Origin: Bidens hawaiensis
Taxonomy: Eukaryota > Streptophyta > Magnoliopsida > Asterales > Asteraceae
DNA: 64,000 bases
Direction of reading: 5' to 3'
Assembly (NCBI GenBank): GCA_021521415.1
Contig: JAIQDT010009237.1
Location: forward strand, 1 to 64,000
The translations under genes and the position numbers were made by a program. The notes beneath the pieces were generated by a model. It ran no database searches. It had not been told where the DNA came from and saw nothing but the letters and a program-made list of their open reading frames with translations. This document shows, in pieces, positions 43,251-54,415 of the stretch. Positions within the stretch are counted from its first letter, which is position 1. Every line of letters begins with the position of its first letter.

Positions 43251-44870
43251 GAATTTTATTTCTTTCTTATTTTCCAATTGTAAATATATACCGTATTTAA
43301 AGGAACAAACTACCACTAACATGAAAATAGGAAATAATGTAAACATGGACAATTGCATGCACTAAACTAAAGCAACGTGCTCATGAGATTCAAAGGTTAT
43401 TTATAAATAAACATGCATATATTAAGAAAGTCCAAGCTTACTATATTTTACCCACAATCCTACATTATTAAAGCAAAGTTTTAGTTAGAGATAATGGAAA
43501 TGAAAGGAAATGTAATGAGAGAAGGAATAGATTTATGGACAAAGTAATACAATGAATCATTACTATTTATTTGTCTTGTATATGTAATCTATAAAAATTG
43601 AATAAATTATTACTTGATGTTGTTTGGTAGCAAAATAAAAACGCATGAATAAAATAGAAATTATAAAAATATTCCTATCACAAAATATTTTTTTTTTACC
43701 AAAATAAAATAAACAGCAATGGCGACGGTGGTAGTGGTGGTGTCAGCAATGACGATGGTGGTGTCTAGGGCTGTAAGCGAATTGGACGTCCGGTCAGTCG
43801 TTCGTTTGGCAAGAAGTTCGTTTATGTTCGCCCGTTTAATAAACGAACCAGACATAGACAAAAAAATGATTGAATTTTAAACAATAAAGCTATCTTGGTG
43901 AAGAATTTGGTATGTGGAATAAAAATGTCTCTTTCTTTTGGGTGAAACATAAGCAGAAAAGTCTGAGTTAAGATTGGGAGTAGTGGAGTAGGTTTAATTT
44001 TATTAATTTTCCTATGTAACTTGAATTTTAGAGGTGGTAATTTGGTTGTTTGTCTTGCCTTCCTTGTATATTTAGGATACGTGTGGCTTGCAAGTTTATC
44101 TCTTTTTTTCATTTTATCAAATTTAGTCGTTCAAAAAAAAATTTGTTACTAAAAGTTGAATAGATATATTGTTTCTCTTCAATGAATTACTTCATGTTTA
44201 TATGTTTTTAATTCTGTTAATTCTTTGTTATATTGAATGCATTTTATATGTTTTGCATTTCTAACTTTATCAAATCTAACAATGAATGCTAAAATTCATG
44301 ATGAATTTAGTTCGTGCTTTTAAGAGGTGTTTCTCATTATCAGTATTTATGAAGCTGCTGCTGATGGGATTGAGTAAACGGACTGTGGCCTTCTTGAGCC
44401 GAGACATGCATAGTGTGTACAACTTTAAGCCAATACCAAAATACACAATGTTAGTTAATTTTTTCATCAAACTGTGATTAGGAATTTTTAAAACCGGACA
44501 GGACGAGTCAGCCGAGTTTTATTGCAAATTGATTTCAAGTTTTTCAAACTTTTTTTTATGTTTTCTTAAGATCATCTAGCAGTTTCAGGAAGCAAGCTAA
44601 TGCATTAGCTGAATGGTAAAAAAAGAATGTTGCGGAGTCTCGAATGTTCTTAAACTTGAAGTGAATCACATATGAAAACGAAACCATAACTGGGAAATCA
44701 AATCTAAAACACATAAAATGAAAATTAATATAGACCGAAACAAGATGAAGATGGATGGATGGATGTTGACCGAACTAACCATAACAGAAAACTGGACCTA
44801 ATGTAGACCGGATTATTGTTAACTCGATGAACTAAAATTATGATAAAGCCATATTATAAGGAAAGTGGGT
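43251..44870. other. Intergenic; left half of an AACGGAC-word hAT-like element at 43765-43865
   Basis: TAGGGCTGTAAGCGAATTGG at 43767 matches the left end of the element at 4022 and is followed by TTCGTTTATGTTCGCCCG. The right end is lost. Other frames (43822-44112, 44276-44477) show no domain. The 43715-43760 GGTGGTGG stretch is simple sequence. Confidence 0.4.
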
Positions 44871-45254
44871 TGAACCAGTCCCAAGTTAGTATATGTTTAT
44901 CATTGTTTTCAAAATCAGATCGGAGGCACCGGTTTTGCCAGAAACCAAACCAAGCACCAGTTTAGTAAACATGAGCAAAACCAAACCTGGTTGAATCAAG
45001 TGTTTACATGGAAACCCGAGTTTGAACCGAGGAACCGTGAACCACATAAAAAAACAAATATAATCTAAAGTAACAACGAAACCATCATCGTTTGTAGCTC
45101 CATCTCGCAAGAAATCATATCTGAAAGAGGAACAAGATGGAAATGGTTTGACAAAAACAAGACGGAGGCAGACGCCAACTAACAAAAACAAATCAGAACT
45201 GAGAATCAGATCTCAAATAAATATTAAAGCAAAAACAAACAGAATGAAGATGGT

Positions 45255-45368
45255 TGCCATAACAGAACAAGACTTAGATGGATGCCATAACAGAACATGA
45301 TGCAGATGAATACCGAAACAGAACAGGACGCAGATGGGTGCCGAAACAGAACAGGACGTAGACGGATG
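45255..45368. repeat. 28-bp minisatellite, four units
   Basis: Units read GCCGAAACAGAACAGGACGC followed by AGATGGGT, with 3-6 differences between units. The surrounding 44640-45480 shares related phrases (CGAAACAAGATGAAGATGGA), suggesting that the whole stretch grew from one repeat. ORFs here are not genes. Confidence 0.75.
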
Positions 45369-45971
45369 ATGACTCACGAAACAATGAAAATGGATGCTGA
45401 CTCACGAAAAGGAACCGGAAATCAAATTAAAACACATTAAATGAAAAAAAACACCAGAACAAGATAAAGACGTGTAGGTTTTTGTCAAACCAAGGATCAA
45501 GTGTATGAAAATCTAACTAATGCGGATCAATGTTTTGCTATAATGGGTTTTTACACATTAGTATATTCCCATTTTGTTGCATTATCATACAAAACATCAC
45601 ATTCATGACTGATACCCCAAACCCTATGGATAAACCAAATCAATGCCAATAGAGATAAAAACCAAACGACACCTTCACACAAGATTATGTAATATGACAA
45701 AAGTTGGTAATGACAAGGAATGCAATCACCGTTAAAAAAAATGCATTTCAATTCTAAGAACAAACGTCTTTAGAATTTACCCAGTTTTTTCATGAATTTG
45801 CATAATATTGATTACCTTGTCACGAAAACGAGAAAAAGATTGTTCTTGCAGGCAGGCAACAGCTACACCTTCAAAAGAATAACAACAATCACAATTACTT
45901 ACACAAAAATGATACATTTATACATATTAGGTAAGAAGTAAGAACTCACCTTGCCGCATACAAGATTATCC
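45369..45971. other. 3' flank and 3'-UTR of F-box copy 8
   Basis: GATTGTTCTTGCAGGCAGGC at 45838 is the inverted form of the conserved 3'-UTR segment. CTCACCTTGCCGCATACAAG at 45948 marks the inverted 3'-UTR donor, as in the other copies. Confidence 0.5.
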
Positions 45972-47440
45972 TTACATGTCCATGGAAGCCATCCTCTCAC
46001 TCAAGTTCTCTAAGTCGGCAGAACCAGCATCATTATCATCCAAATCATAGTCATGGTATCCATCATATTCATTATCACAATCATCCATATGATAGTCATG
46101 GTATCCATCATACTCATCATCAGAATCATCTAAAACATCATGCGTCTCATTATTAGGGGGGGGGACCCTTCATTAGAATCATAATGAAGTCGCACTTAAT
46201 CTGTTCCGAACATCTTTACCCCAAGTCCCCTTTCAGATCAAGGTACAAGTATCCACTCAAGTCAAGTGATTCAAGGTGACGGCAACCATCTAGAATGGCC
46301 TCCAGCCCAATGTTTGTCATGCAGTTCTGAATGAGTTGAAGGTGAGTTAACTCAGGTAAATGTTTGCCAATTGCTAAGGGTACCTCATCATCGCCTTTGC
46401 CACCCCGAGATCGTAGATACGGTTTATGGTTCAGTTTCAGTGTCTTAAGCAAGGGGCAGTAGCGGCCAAGAGCTTCAATATCTTCTTGCGAAATGTTTGT
46501 ACTGAAAAGGAAGAGTTCCTCCAATCACGATAACTTCTTCAAAGCTTCGCTCCATTTGCCACACATTTCATTAAAAGACCATAAAATTCCTAGGCGTGTG
46601 AGTTGCCTTGATCTGTTAAAGGAAGAGAAACAAAAACCATATCAAATACAATCATAGACTAAGAAACCAAAACAGCTAGGCCTGTAACGAACCAAACGTT
46701 CGGTGAGCTGTTCGGCGGGAAGTTCGTTTATTTAATAAACGAACGAACACGAACACATGTTTCGTTCGTTCAATTATGTCCATGAACGTTCGTTTATTTA
46801 TGTTCAGTTATGTCCGTTATTTATGCTTGTTTATGTTCGTTTATATATAAATAGCAAATAATTAAACATTATCCGGAAGAGTTATCTACTTAATGGTTTT
46901 ATATTTGCTCATTTAAGTGTGTTCATATATGTTCGTTCATGGATGTGTTCATTTACATTTGTTAATATATGTTTGTTTATCTTTGTTCATTTATGTTCGT
47001 GAACTGTTCGTTTAGATTTTAAACAAACGAGCACGAACATGTTCATTTTCTAAATAAACGAACACGAACGCAAAATATGTGTTCGTTTTAATATTCGTTC
47101 GGTTCATTGATAGGCCTAAAAAGAGCTAATGAGAATACCTATCGGCAACATACTGAAGAAGCTCGGGATTGCAATAACCACCAATGATGGTTAAATCAAG
47201 CAATTGACCTTGGCTTCTATCCACAGCTTCCTTACACGTCTCATGAAGCGGGAACGCATCAGTTTGAAAAGGAAATCTGCCAACACAAACGACCCTCCAA
47301 AGAGCAGGGTCCTTGCAGACTTCACGCCACACGATGCACACTTTTTGGGCATTCTCGAGAATGTCCTCCACACCAATTCTGTGGAGAATATTCACCGTTA
47401 TATCCGGCGGGAGCTCCAACCAGTTCTTTGTTGGTTCCAT
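45972..47440 (-). pseudogene. F-box/LRR protein (SKIP19/FBL23-like), copy 8; two nonsense codons
   Basis: Exon 1 is 47440-47139: ATG at 47440, M-E-P-T-K-N-W-L-E-L-P-P-D-I-T-V-N-I-L-H-R-I. The leader is reduced to a few residues. The codon before the ATG is GTG, not a start. Exon 2 starts at 46612 (AG|A junction). TCG-TGA-TTG puts a stop where sisters have L-S-S-L-E-E-L or L-P-L-L-E-E-L, at about 46528. A second stop (TAA for the Lys of D-L-G-K-R) lies at about 46215. Between them the LRRs are clean (C-P-L-L-K-T-L-K-L-N, L-P-E-L-T-H-L-Q-L-I, L-E-S-L-D-L-S). After the second stop a run of nine C (G on the plus strand, 46156-46164) and lost bases break the frame. The acidic tail (D-D-S-D-D-E-Y-D-G-Y-H-D-Y) is still readable to TAA at 45972. 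The intron (526 bp) holds a hAT-like element. Confidence 0.85.
46677..47118. mobile_element. hAT-like element of GAACGTTCGTTTA words in the copy-8 intron
   Basis: Ends are TAGGCCTGTAACGAACC and GGTTCATTGATAGGCCTA. Flanks AAAACAGC (46669-46676) and AAAAGAGC (47119-47126) agree at 7 of 8 bases. The interior is almost entirely TTCGTTTATGTTCGTTCA-type words and their complements. The right flank is only 11 bp from the splice donor at 47138. Confidence 0.78.
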
Positions 47441-47449
47441 CACTTAACA

Positions 47450-48257
47450 TTCACAAAACAAATCAAATTTAAAACCAACGAATTTAATTTAATGAATATG
47501 CATTCATATATACAGTAGTAAAAATAAAGAAAACATCAGTCAAAACTTGAAGTAATTAAGGAAATGATCAAACGGTATGTTGTAGTAAATGACAGCTTGA
47601 AAACCCAATAACTCAAACTTCATGTAAACCCTAATTGATCGAAAACAAAAATAAAAAATAAAATCCTAGAGCTACTGATGAACTCACGATCGTTGTGGCT
47701 TCTTTCTGTCTACTCCGATGATGAAATTAATTTCTGTTTGTTTACTAGACAAGTATAAACATTTTCCGATGAAAACGCCTCATATACACAACTTAGGTTA
47801 TGAAAAACCAGGCCCATTGTTTTATAAAAGGCCCGTAACCATTACAAAGTTAATTATAGTAAAGTGTCCGCGCGATGCTGCGGCGGCAATAATTTGCAAC
47901 TTCGTACTTGTTCATGCTAGTTTTTATAGCAACTCGTGATATACTGTATAATAATATCACTTTAGTTAGTTATGTTATTCACATAATATTTTACAAAACT
48001 TTATTATATAATTGTTTATATTGTTATTACAGTTTCAAGCGAGTAGCATGAATATGGTATATCTATTCATAAGCGTTACGCGTATGAAATAAATAATAAA
48101 TTAACATTATAAACTATGGTCTACTTTGATAAGTCGTAGTGGCAATGCAATAAACTAAAACAAGAATAATAAATTTTAGTCATACTTCTAGTCAGGCTAT
48201 CTCTATAGACAACAAAATAAAATTAATAATTATACATGTGTAATTTGGGATTTGGAT
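47450..48257. other. Upstream of copy 8 and intergenic
   Basis: A probable 5'-UTR donor (minus GATC|GTGAGTTC) lies near 47687, matching the arrangement of copy 2. Beyond 47720 no gene is recognised. CCGCGCGATGCTGCGGCGG at about 47868 is an isolated GC-rich near-dyad. Confidence 0.35.
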
Positions 48258-48963
48258 TAGGGATGAGATTGGGACCGTACCCGTACCTAAAATCCGTAAA
48301 TCTTGGTACCCATGCCCGTACCCGAATTATATGGTACGGGTACAGGTACAGATACTTTGGGTACGGTACTACCTTTGGTACCTCTTTGTTTTTTTTAAAA
48401 AAAATCTCCACTAAATTAGGTATCGATAACGGTACGATACCGACAGTCAGTTATCTATAATACCAAAACCGTAATACCGCAACCAAAAACATAATACCAA
48501 AACTAAAATGAAACAAATCAGCCATAATATAAAATTCATTTCCTTTTCCTTTTTTTAGCTTATTGCTTCCTCAAATTCTATATAAAAACAAGAGAGAAAG
48601 TTAATACATATTATTTAATTATATACACGATTACACAAACATGAAATAAAATATATGAATACACAATATATGAATATACACATATAAATTGAGAATGAAC
48701 ATATTCAACTAATATATATTTTGTTTTGAAAATCCCGCTTGAAAGTTAAATCATAAGTGTTGGAAACCTAATAAAAGCCCCTACATATTCTAAACGGGTA
48801 CCAGTACCCGTAATACTCGTACTTGTACCCGTACATGTACCTGAAAATACCCGTACCTATAATCAGTAAATTTGTGTACCCATGCCCGTACCCAATAGAC
48901 ACGTAAAGGTGCAGGTAGGGTACAAGTACGGGTACGAGTATTTAGGAAAAAAACTCATCCCTA
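48258..48963. mobile_element. hAT-like element of GGTACGGGTAC words with perfect 8-bp target duplication
   Basis: Ends TAGGGATGAG and CTCATCCCTA are perfect 10-bp inverted repeats. ATTTGGAT flanks both sides exactly (48250-48257 and 48964-48971). The outer parts repeat CCCGTACCTAAAATCCGTAA, GGTACGGGTACAGGTAC and their complements, around an AT-rich centre. The 8-bp duplication is the hallmark of hAT transposition. No transposase is encoded. The perfect duplication suggests it is one of the younger insertions here. Confidence 0.88.
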
Positions 48964-48971
48964 ATTTGGAT

Positions 48972-50359
48972 TAATGTGGGTGATTTGAGCAACGTTTAAA
49001 CTGACTTACGTCTGTAAAGGTGTGCCGAATTGCATTACTTATGTCTTTGCAAAAAATAAAACAATGTCTTGATTTATTTGGAATGAAAGCAAAATATTTT
49101 ATACAACAATGTCTCGGTTTTAAACATCGTTTTTGGATACCAAAATGGTTGAACCGGCCTTGATTCTCGCACATTTTAATTATCTTGTTTGATAATTTAA
49201 GTCGAATGATCCATGAGGCTAAGTGAAATAGGAAATTAAATCTAATTTGAACACTTAGTCCTTAATATCTTTTATATATAGGGTTAAATTAAAAAAAAAA
49301 ACTGCATTATTCCACTTCCTTTTTAATCGATGTAAATTAATAGCATCTATGGTGAAACTATTAATTCAAATAACATACTTCAATAATGTTTATATGTTAC
49401 CCGCTAAGTTTTTCAATAATAATTTTATTAACATTAAAATAGGATTTCAAATGATAAGTGTAATTACCTATATGTCATTAGTATATAAAAATGACTCAGA
49501 AGATTGATTATTTATGCAACTTACTTTAGTGATGCACAAAGATATGCTACTAAGGATATTGGTGTTGCATAAGGTTTTGATAGGTTAGTATTGATAATAA
49601 ATTTGTGATTACCTAATTCTAGGAAAAGTGTTAATTTGATTTTAATGTTAATAATTTTTTTAATGTATTGATAAGTGGATAATATGCTAGAATCATCAAT
49701 GTCATGAGGAATACAATTCTGTAAATGATTTGAGGTTTTTATAAGTTTTATTTTATTCATAATGTGGTGTGTGATATTAATTGGATTTAATTTTATTCTT
49801 TTGATTTTGTAATTTGAGTTGTGATATAAATTGAAGGACTAATTTTGTAATTTAATATTAGAGGAAAACTAAAAAGAACGTGGGTATCTTGTTTTATTTA
49901 AACATTTTATATTATAGTTTAAACTTGTATCTTTGGCTTGTACTTTAATGCTTCACTAACTTGTACATTTTAATTTACACGTTCGTTTTGGAATTTTTTT
50001 TATATCGAAACGACGACAAAAATGAGCTCATCGTAAAGGTAAACTCCATTTTTTTCCTGGCATGATACACTAAACGATATAAGAGAAATACTAAAATCAA
50101 ATAAGTTTGAGGAATATATGGATAAACATGAGGGGTTGAAGAGTAACTATTGCTTGAATTTACAAAAAAAGAATAAAGATGGAGGGAAAAAGATGAAATT
50201 ACATGCTTACAAATCAAATAGTCCGTAACATGATGATGATTAAAAGACATCTTTACCCCTTAAGATTTTAAAATTTATGCTTCAAGAGTTGTATCTAAGG
50301 CACTGAGTTTGGTACCTCTTAAAATTTAAAAGGTTTATAACTCATGTTTTATATATAGT
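48972..50359. other. AT-rich intergenic, nothing recognised
   Basis: Minus-strand frames at 48971-49174, 49521-49760 and 49975-50250 have no domain and AT-biased composition. No repeat arrays are seen. Confidence 0.4.
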
Positions 50360-52277
50360 CACTACAAAAAAATGTCATTTAGTGGCACACATTTTTAATA
50401 GCATTTAGCTTTTGTGCAACTAATCTAGGTTTTTAGCGGCACTTTGCGTATGTCATCTTTGCTTAAACACATTATCAGTGGCACTTAGTTTTAATGCAAC
50501 TAATTTATGATTTTAGTGGCACTTTGCGTATGCCACTAAAAATCTAGCGTCAAACGTTTTTAATGACATGTAGCTTTTGTGCCACTAATTTAGGTTTCCA
50601 GCGGCACTTTATGTATGTCATCTTTGCTTAAACACATTTTTAGTGGCACTTAGTTTTAATGCCACTAATTTATGATTTTAGTGGCACCTTGCGTATGCCA
50701 CTAAAAATATAATGTCAAACATTTTTAATGACATTTAGTTTTTGTGCCACTAATTTTGGTTTTTAATGGCACTTTGCGTATGCCATCTTTGCTTATAACA
50801 CATTTTTAGTGACACTTAGTTTTAGTGCCACAAATTTATGATTTTAGTGGCACTTTGCGTATGCCACTAAAACTCTAGTGTCAAACGTTTTTAATGACAT
50901 TTAGCTTTTGTGCAACTAATTTAGGTTTTTAGCGGCACTTTGCGTATGTCATCTTTGCTTAAACACATTTTCAGTGGCACTTGGTTTTAATGCAACTAAT
51001 TTATGATTTTAGTGGCACTTTGCGTATGCCACTAAAAATCTAGCGTCAAACATTTTTAATGACATTTAGCTTTTGTGCCACTAATTTTGGTTTTTAATGG
51101 CACTTTGCGTATGCCATCTTTGCTTATAACACATTTTTAGTGACACTTAGTTTTAGTGCCACAAATTTATGATTTTAGTGGCACTTTGCGTATGCCACTA
51201 AAACTCTAGTGTCAAACGTTTTTAATGACATTTAGCTTTTGTGCAACTAATTTAGGTTTTTAGCGGCACTTTGCGTATGTCATCTTTGCTTAAACACATT
51301 TTCAGTGGCACTTGGTTTTAATGCAACTAATTTATGATTTTAGTGGCACTTTGCGTATGCCACTAAAAATCTAGCGTCAAACGTTTTTAATGACATTTAG
51401 CTTTTGTGCCACTAATTTAGGTTTCCAGCGGCACTTTATGTATGTCATCTTTGCTTAAACACATTTTTAGTGGCATTTAGTTTTAATGCCACTAATTTAT
51501 GATTTTAGTGGCACCTTGCGTATGCCACTAAAAATAGTGTCAAACATTTTTAATGACATTTAGTTTTTGTGCCACTAATTTTGGTTTTTAATGGCACTTT
51601 CCGTATGCCATCTTTGCTTATAACACATTTTTAGTGACACTTAGTTTTAGTGCCACAAATTTATGATTTTAGTGGCACTTTGCGTATGCCACTAAAACTC
51701 TAGTGTCAAACGTTTTTAATGACATTTAGCTTTTGTGCTACTAATTTAGGTTTTTAGTACTTTGCATATAGCATCTTTGTTTATAACACATTTTTAGTGA
51801 CGCTTAGTTTTGATGCCACTATTTTATGATTTTAGTGGCACTTTATATATACCACTAAAAATCTAATATCAAACATTTTTAATGATATTTGGCTTTTATG
51901 TCATTAAATTTTTATTGATGACCACGCGAATGTGTCATATTGAACAATTGTCAAAACCTTAATATCCACTAAAAGTTAACCAATATAAAAAGTATGGATA
52001 TTATTTATAGATTAAGTTAAAATTAAAAGTACATATATAAAAAAAACTAAAATAAAGAAAAATACACAAAATGAATAAAATAAAATAAAAAAAGAAAAAC
52101 CACACATGTGGGGATCGTGATGCTTGTTTTACTTAATAAGAGAGCTCGCTCTCGAGGTAGCGCTTATAGTGGCATTTTTTTTGTGTGTCATTCATTCCAA
52201 CAAAGTTCTTTAGTGGTAACTTTTTGATTTCTTATGACACTTTTTGTGTGGCATTAAATGGCATTTTATTTGTATTG
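50360..52277. mobile_element. CACTA-like non-autonomous element filled with a satellite array
   Basis: The left end CACTACAAAAAAATGTCATT followed by TAGTGGCAC is mirrored on the right: CAATACAAATAAAATGCCAT then TTAATGCCAC, read on the minus strand from 52277. Flanking triplets are AGT and AGC, near a 3-bp CACTA duplication. The interior to about 51930 is a tandem array; 51930-52140 is unrelated AT-rich sequence. There is no transposase. Confidence 0.65.
50380..51930. repeat. About 165-bp tandem satellite, roughly 9 units, with higher-order structure
   Basis: Each unit contains TAGTGGCAC-TTTGCGTA-TGCCACTA, an 8-bp inverted pair, at about 50514, 50681, 50847, 51014, 51177, 51342, 51508 and 51672 (a decayed one at 51833). 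Units also carry AGTGGCACTTAGTTTTAATG-CCACT and a GGCACTTTGCGTATG-TCATC half. The variant with GCTTATAACACATTTTTAGT starts at 50791, 51122 and 51616, spaced 331 and 494 bp, i.e. two and three units, so blocks were copied together. Confidence 0.85.
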
Positions 52278-52461
52278 AGCAGAGATAGAGATAAATATAA
52301 ATTTGTTTTTAAACATGATTCATTGGTTTAATGAAAAAGGTAGCAATAGTTTATGGTCGTGGGTTTAATATTTTCATTGATGGTGCTTTTTATTTTTTGT
52401 ACTTATAGAAAACTTCTTTTTTGTGTGATGTATAAATTTTTAACGTTTTATTATTATTACT
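52278..52461. other. Short spacer
   Basis: No gene or repeat end is seen between the CACTA-like element and the Helitron-type terminus. Confidence 0.4.
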
Positions 52462-53205
52462 AGGATTGAATCTATGTGATACACGGGTGATTAAAAACTT
52501 AAAATAAAAAAGTTAAATTTAATAATATACATAATAACATATCTTATGAAAGGTCAAGTTATTTTATAAAAGGGAATAAAAATGAGAAGGATTTATAGCA
52601 ACACAAAAAAAAGTAAAAAAAAAATAAAAAAAAATTAATAAAAAATCATAACTCAAAATTTAATAAAAAAACAAAAAATTAAAAACACAAAAATGTTTCA
52701 TTGTCTTTCTCGTTCTAAAAAACGACACAATGGTGAGTGAAAAAAGTCGTTGTGTCTTTTTGTTTATCATTGTGTTTTGGGTTTATTATCATAATTGATT
52801 ATGTCTTTTTTCCTTGCATTGTATATTTTTTTTCTTTATATTGTGTTATAAAACTAAACATTGTGCTATATTGTGTCTTTTTTTAGTTATAATTGTGTCT
52901 TTTGTTCATTTTCGTCATTGTGTATTTGATCTCGGCATTGTGTCTTTTCGTCATTGTGCCTTTGATCTTGGCATTGTGTCTTTTCGTTAAATTTTTTTAT
53001 TTTTTTGTATTTTTTAACGGGAAAGATGGCAGAAAAATTTTAGTTTTTAAAATTTTTCGTTTTTTACTTATATTTTGAGTTATGATTTTATTGTAATTAT
53101 TTTTTTGAATTTATTTTTAAGAGGTTTTTTGTGTTGTCACAAATCCTTCTCACACTTCTCATTTTTGTCTCCCTTTGTATTTAACTTACTCATCTTATGA
53201 ATTCA
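52462..53205 (-). mobile_element. Decayed Helitron-type 3' end with an inserted foldback module
   Basis: The minus strand ends CCCGTGTATCACATAG-ATTCAATC-CTAG then T (52462-52490), a Helitron terminus whose hairpin has lost pairing on one side. To the right, 52571-53176 is an inverted structure: AATGAGAAGGATTTATAGCA then ACACAAAAAA on the left, against TTTTTTGTGTTGTCACAAAT then CCTTCTCAC on the right. Its inner ATCATAACTCAAAAT pairs with ATTTTGAGTTATGAT. The centre repeats TTGTGTCTTTT. Frames at 52893-53078 follow the repeat. The right limit of the Helitron is unknown. Confidence 0.45.
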
Positions 53206-54030
53206 CATAGATTAGTAAGAATAAATTGTATTTGTAGTTTAAAATAAATTAAAATGGAAAGTTATGAATCTATACCAATTAAGAAAAATAGACGGCTAAC
53301 ATCAATTCATCCTATTTGAGTTGGTAAGTCACACATTTTAAAAGCAAATGTAGTGAGTTCGATTACCACAAACTAAATAATTTTCATTTATCATTATGTT
53401 GGGAAATTGTAAAAATGAAAGCTTGTACATTTGACAGCTTATGTGGAGGGTCTAATTGAATGACACATGTGAAGAAATTGTATTGCTATAATTGTATAGG
53501 TAGATTATTATTATTATTTTGCTTTGATCCATAGTGAATGAAAACGTAACCTATTTGATTTCGGAGACCTTTTTTTCTATGTTGGTCTTCAGGCCAAAAA
53601 TTTTATGGGATTCTCATAGACCCATAAAAGCAATTTCAAGCATAAAAACAGAGTTTGTTGCATGGTACCGTTTGAACATATGCTACATCTATCGTTTTTC
53701 ACAACGGTTTGTTCTCTTGTTCATTGCGATGTGAGTTGATCTTTTGCTTCAAGAATTGATCGACGCTTTCGAAATTTATAGGTTTTTGATTTCTACTTAT
53801 TCTTATATTTGTCGCCCTAAGGAAATGATTATAACATCATACGTACGTCTGAATGCATATGAAACCAGTTGCTTTAACATTTTGTTTTGATGGCCAGAGA
53901 TTATAATCCACATGACTATTATATAACAGTTTTGTAGAATCGTATATGGATTAGGGCTTCATTGGTTCACTGGTTGAGTTATATAATGTATATCTGTATG
54001 TGCGTGTCTATATTTATATATAGTAGACAA
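53206..54030. other. Intergenic; tRNA-like B-box phrase near 53350
   Basis: GAGTTGGTAAGTCACAC and GTGAGTTCGATTACCAC (53311-53368) resemble the A/B boxes of a tRNA-derived SINE but no body or tail could be defined. The ORF at 53534-53734 shows no family. Confidence 0.3.
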
Positions 54031-54361
54031 CTAGCTTTTATCCCCCGTATTACGGGGGGTGTTTTATATTGTTTGTTCTAATATTTATTTATTTTTTTTA
54101 ATTTATATTTTTTTAATTGTATGAAAGTTAATAATATACTTATGGTTTGATGATAAGTTGTTTCACAAATAAATGAGATGTTATAACCCGGTTTAAAAAC
54201 TATATGGTTTTGATGAGAACCAAAACCCGTTTATATTTTTTACTATGAAATTGGTTTTTTTAATTATAAATAATATTTATGAAAGTTAATAATATTCTTA
54301 TGGTTTGATGAGACCCAAGACCCGTTTATTTTTTTTACTATCAAATTGGTTTTTTAATTTA

Positions 54362-54415
<54 letters not shown>

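Noticed and set aside
43661..44477. ORFs at 43.7-44.5 kb on both strands
   Set aside because: No domain, overlapping in opposite senses; partly within a hAT-like remnant.
47868..47926. Helitron 3' end at CCGCGCGATGCTGCGGCGG ... CTAGT
   Set aside because: The stem is poor and lies about 40 bases before CTAG, too far for the usual 8-12 base spacing.
48223..48460. ORFs rich in Tyr/Arg/Gly/Pro near 48.3 kb
   Set aside because: They translate the GGTACGGGTAC words of the hAT-like element.
50360..51930. CRISPR-like array
   Set aside because: Units are about 165 bp, contiguous without unique spacers, and the DNA is plant nuclear; it is a satellite within a CACTA-like element.
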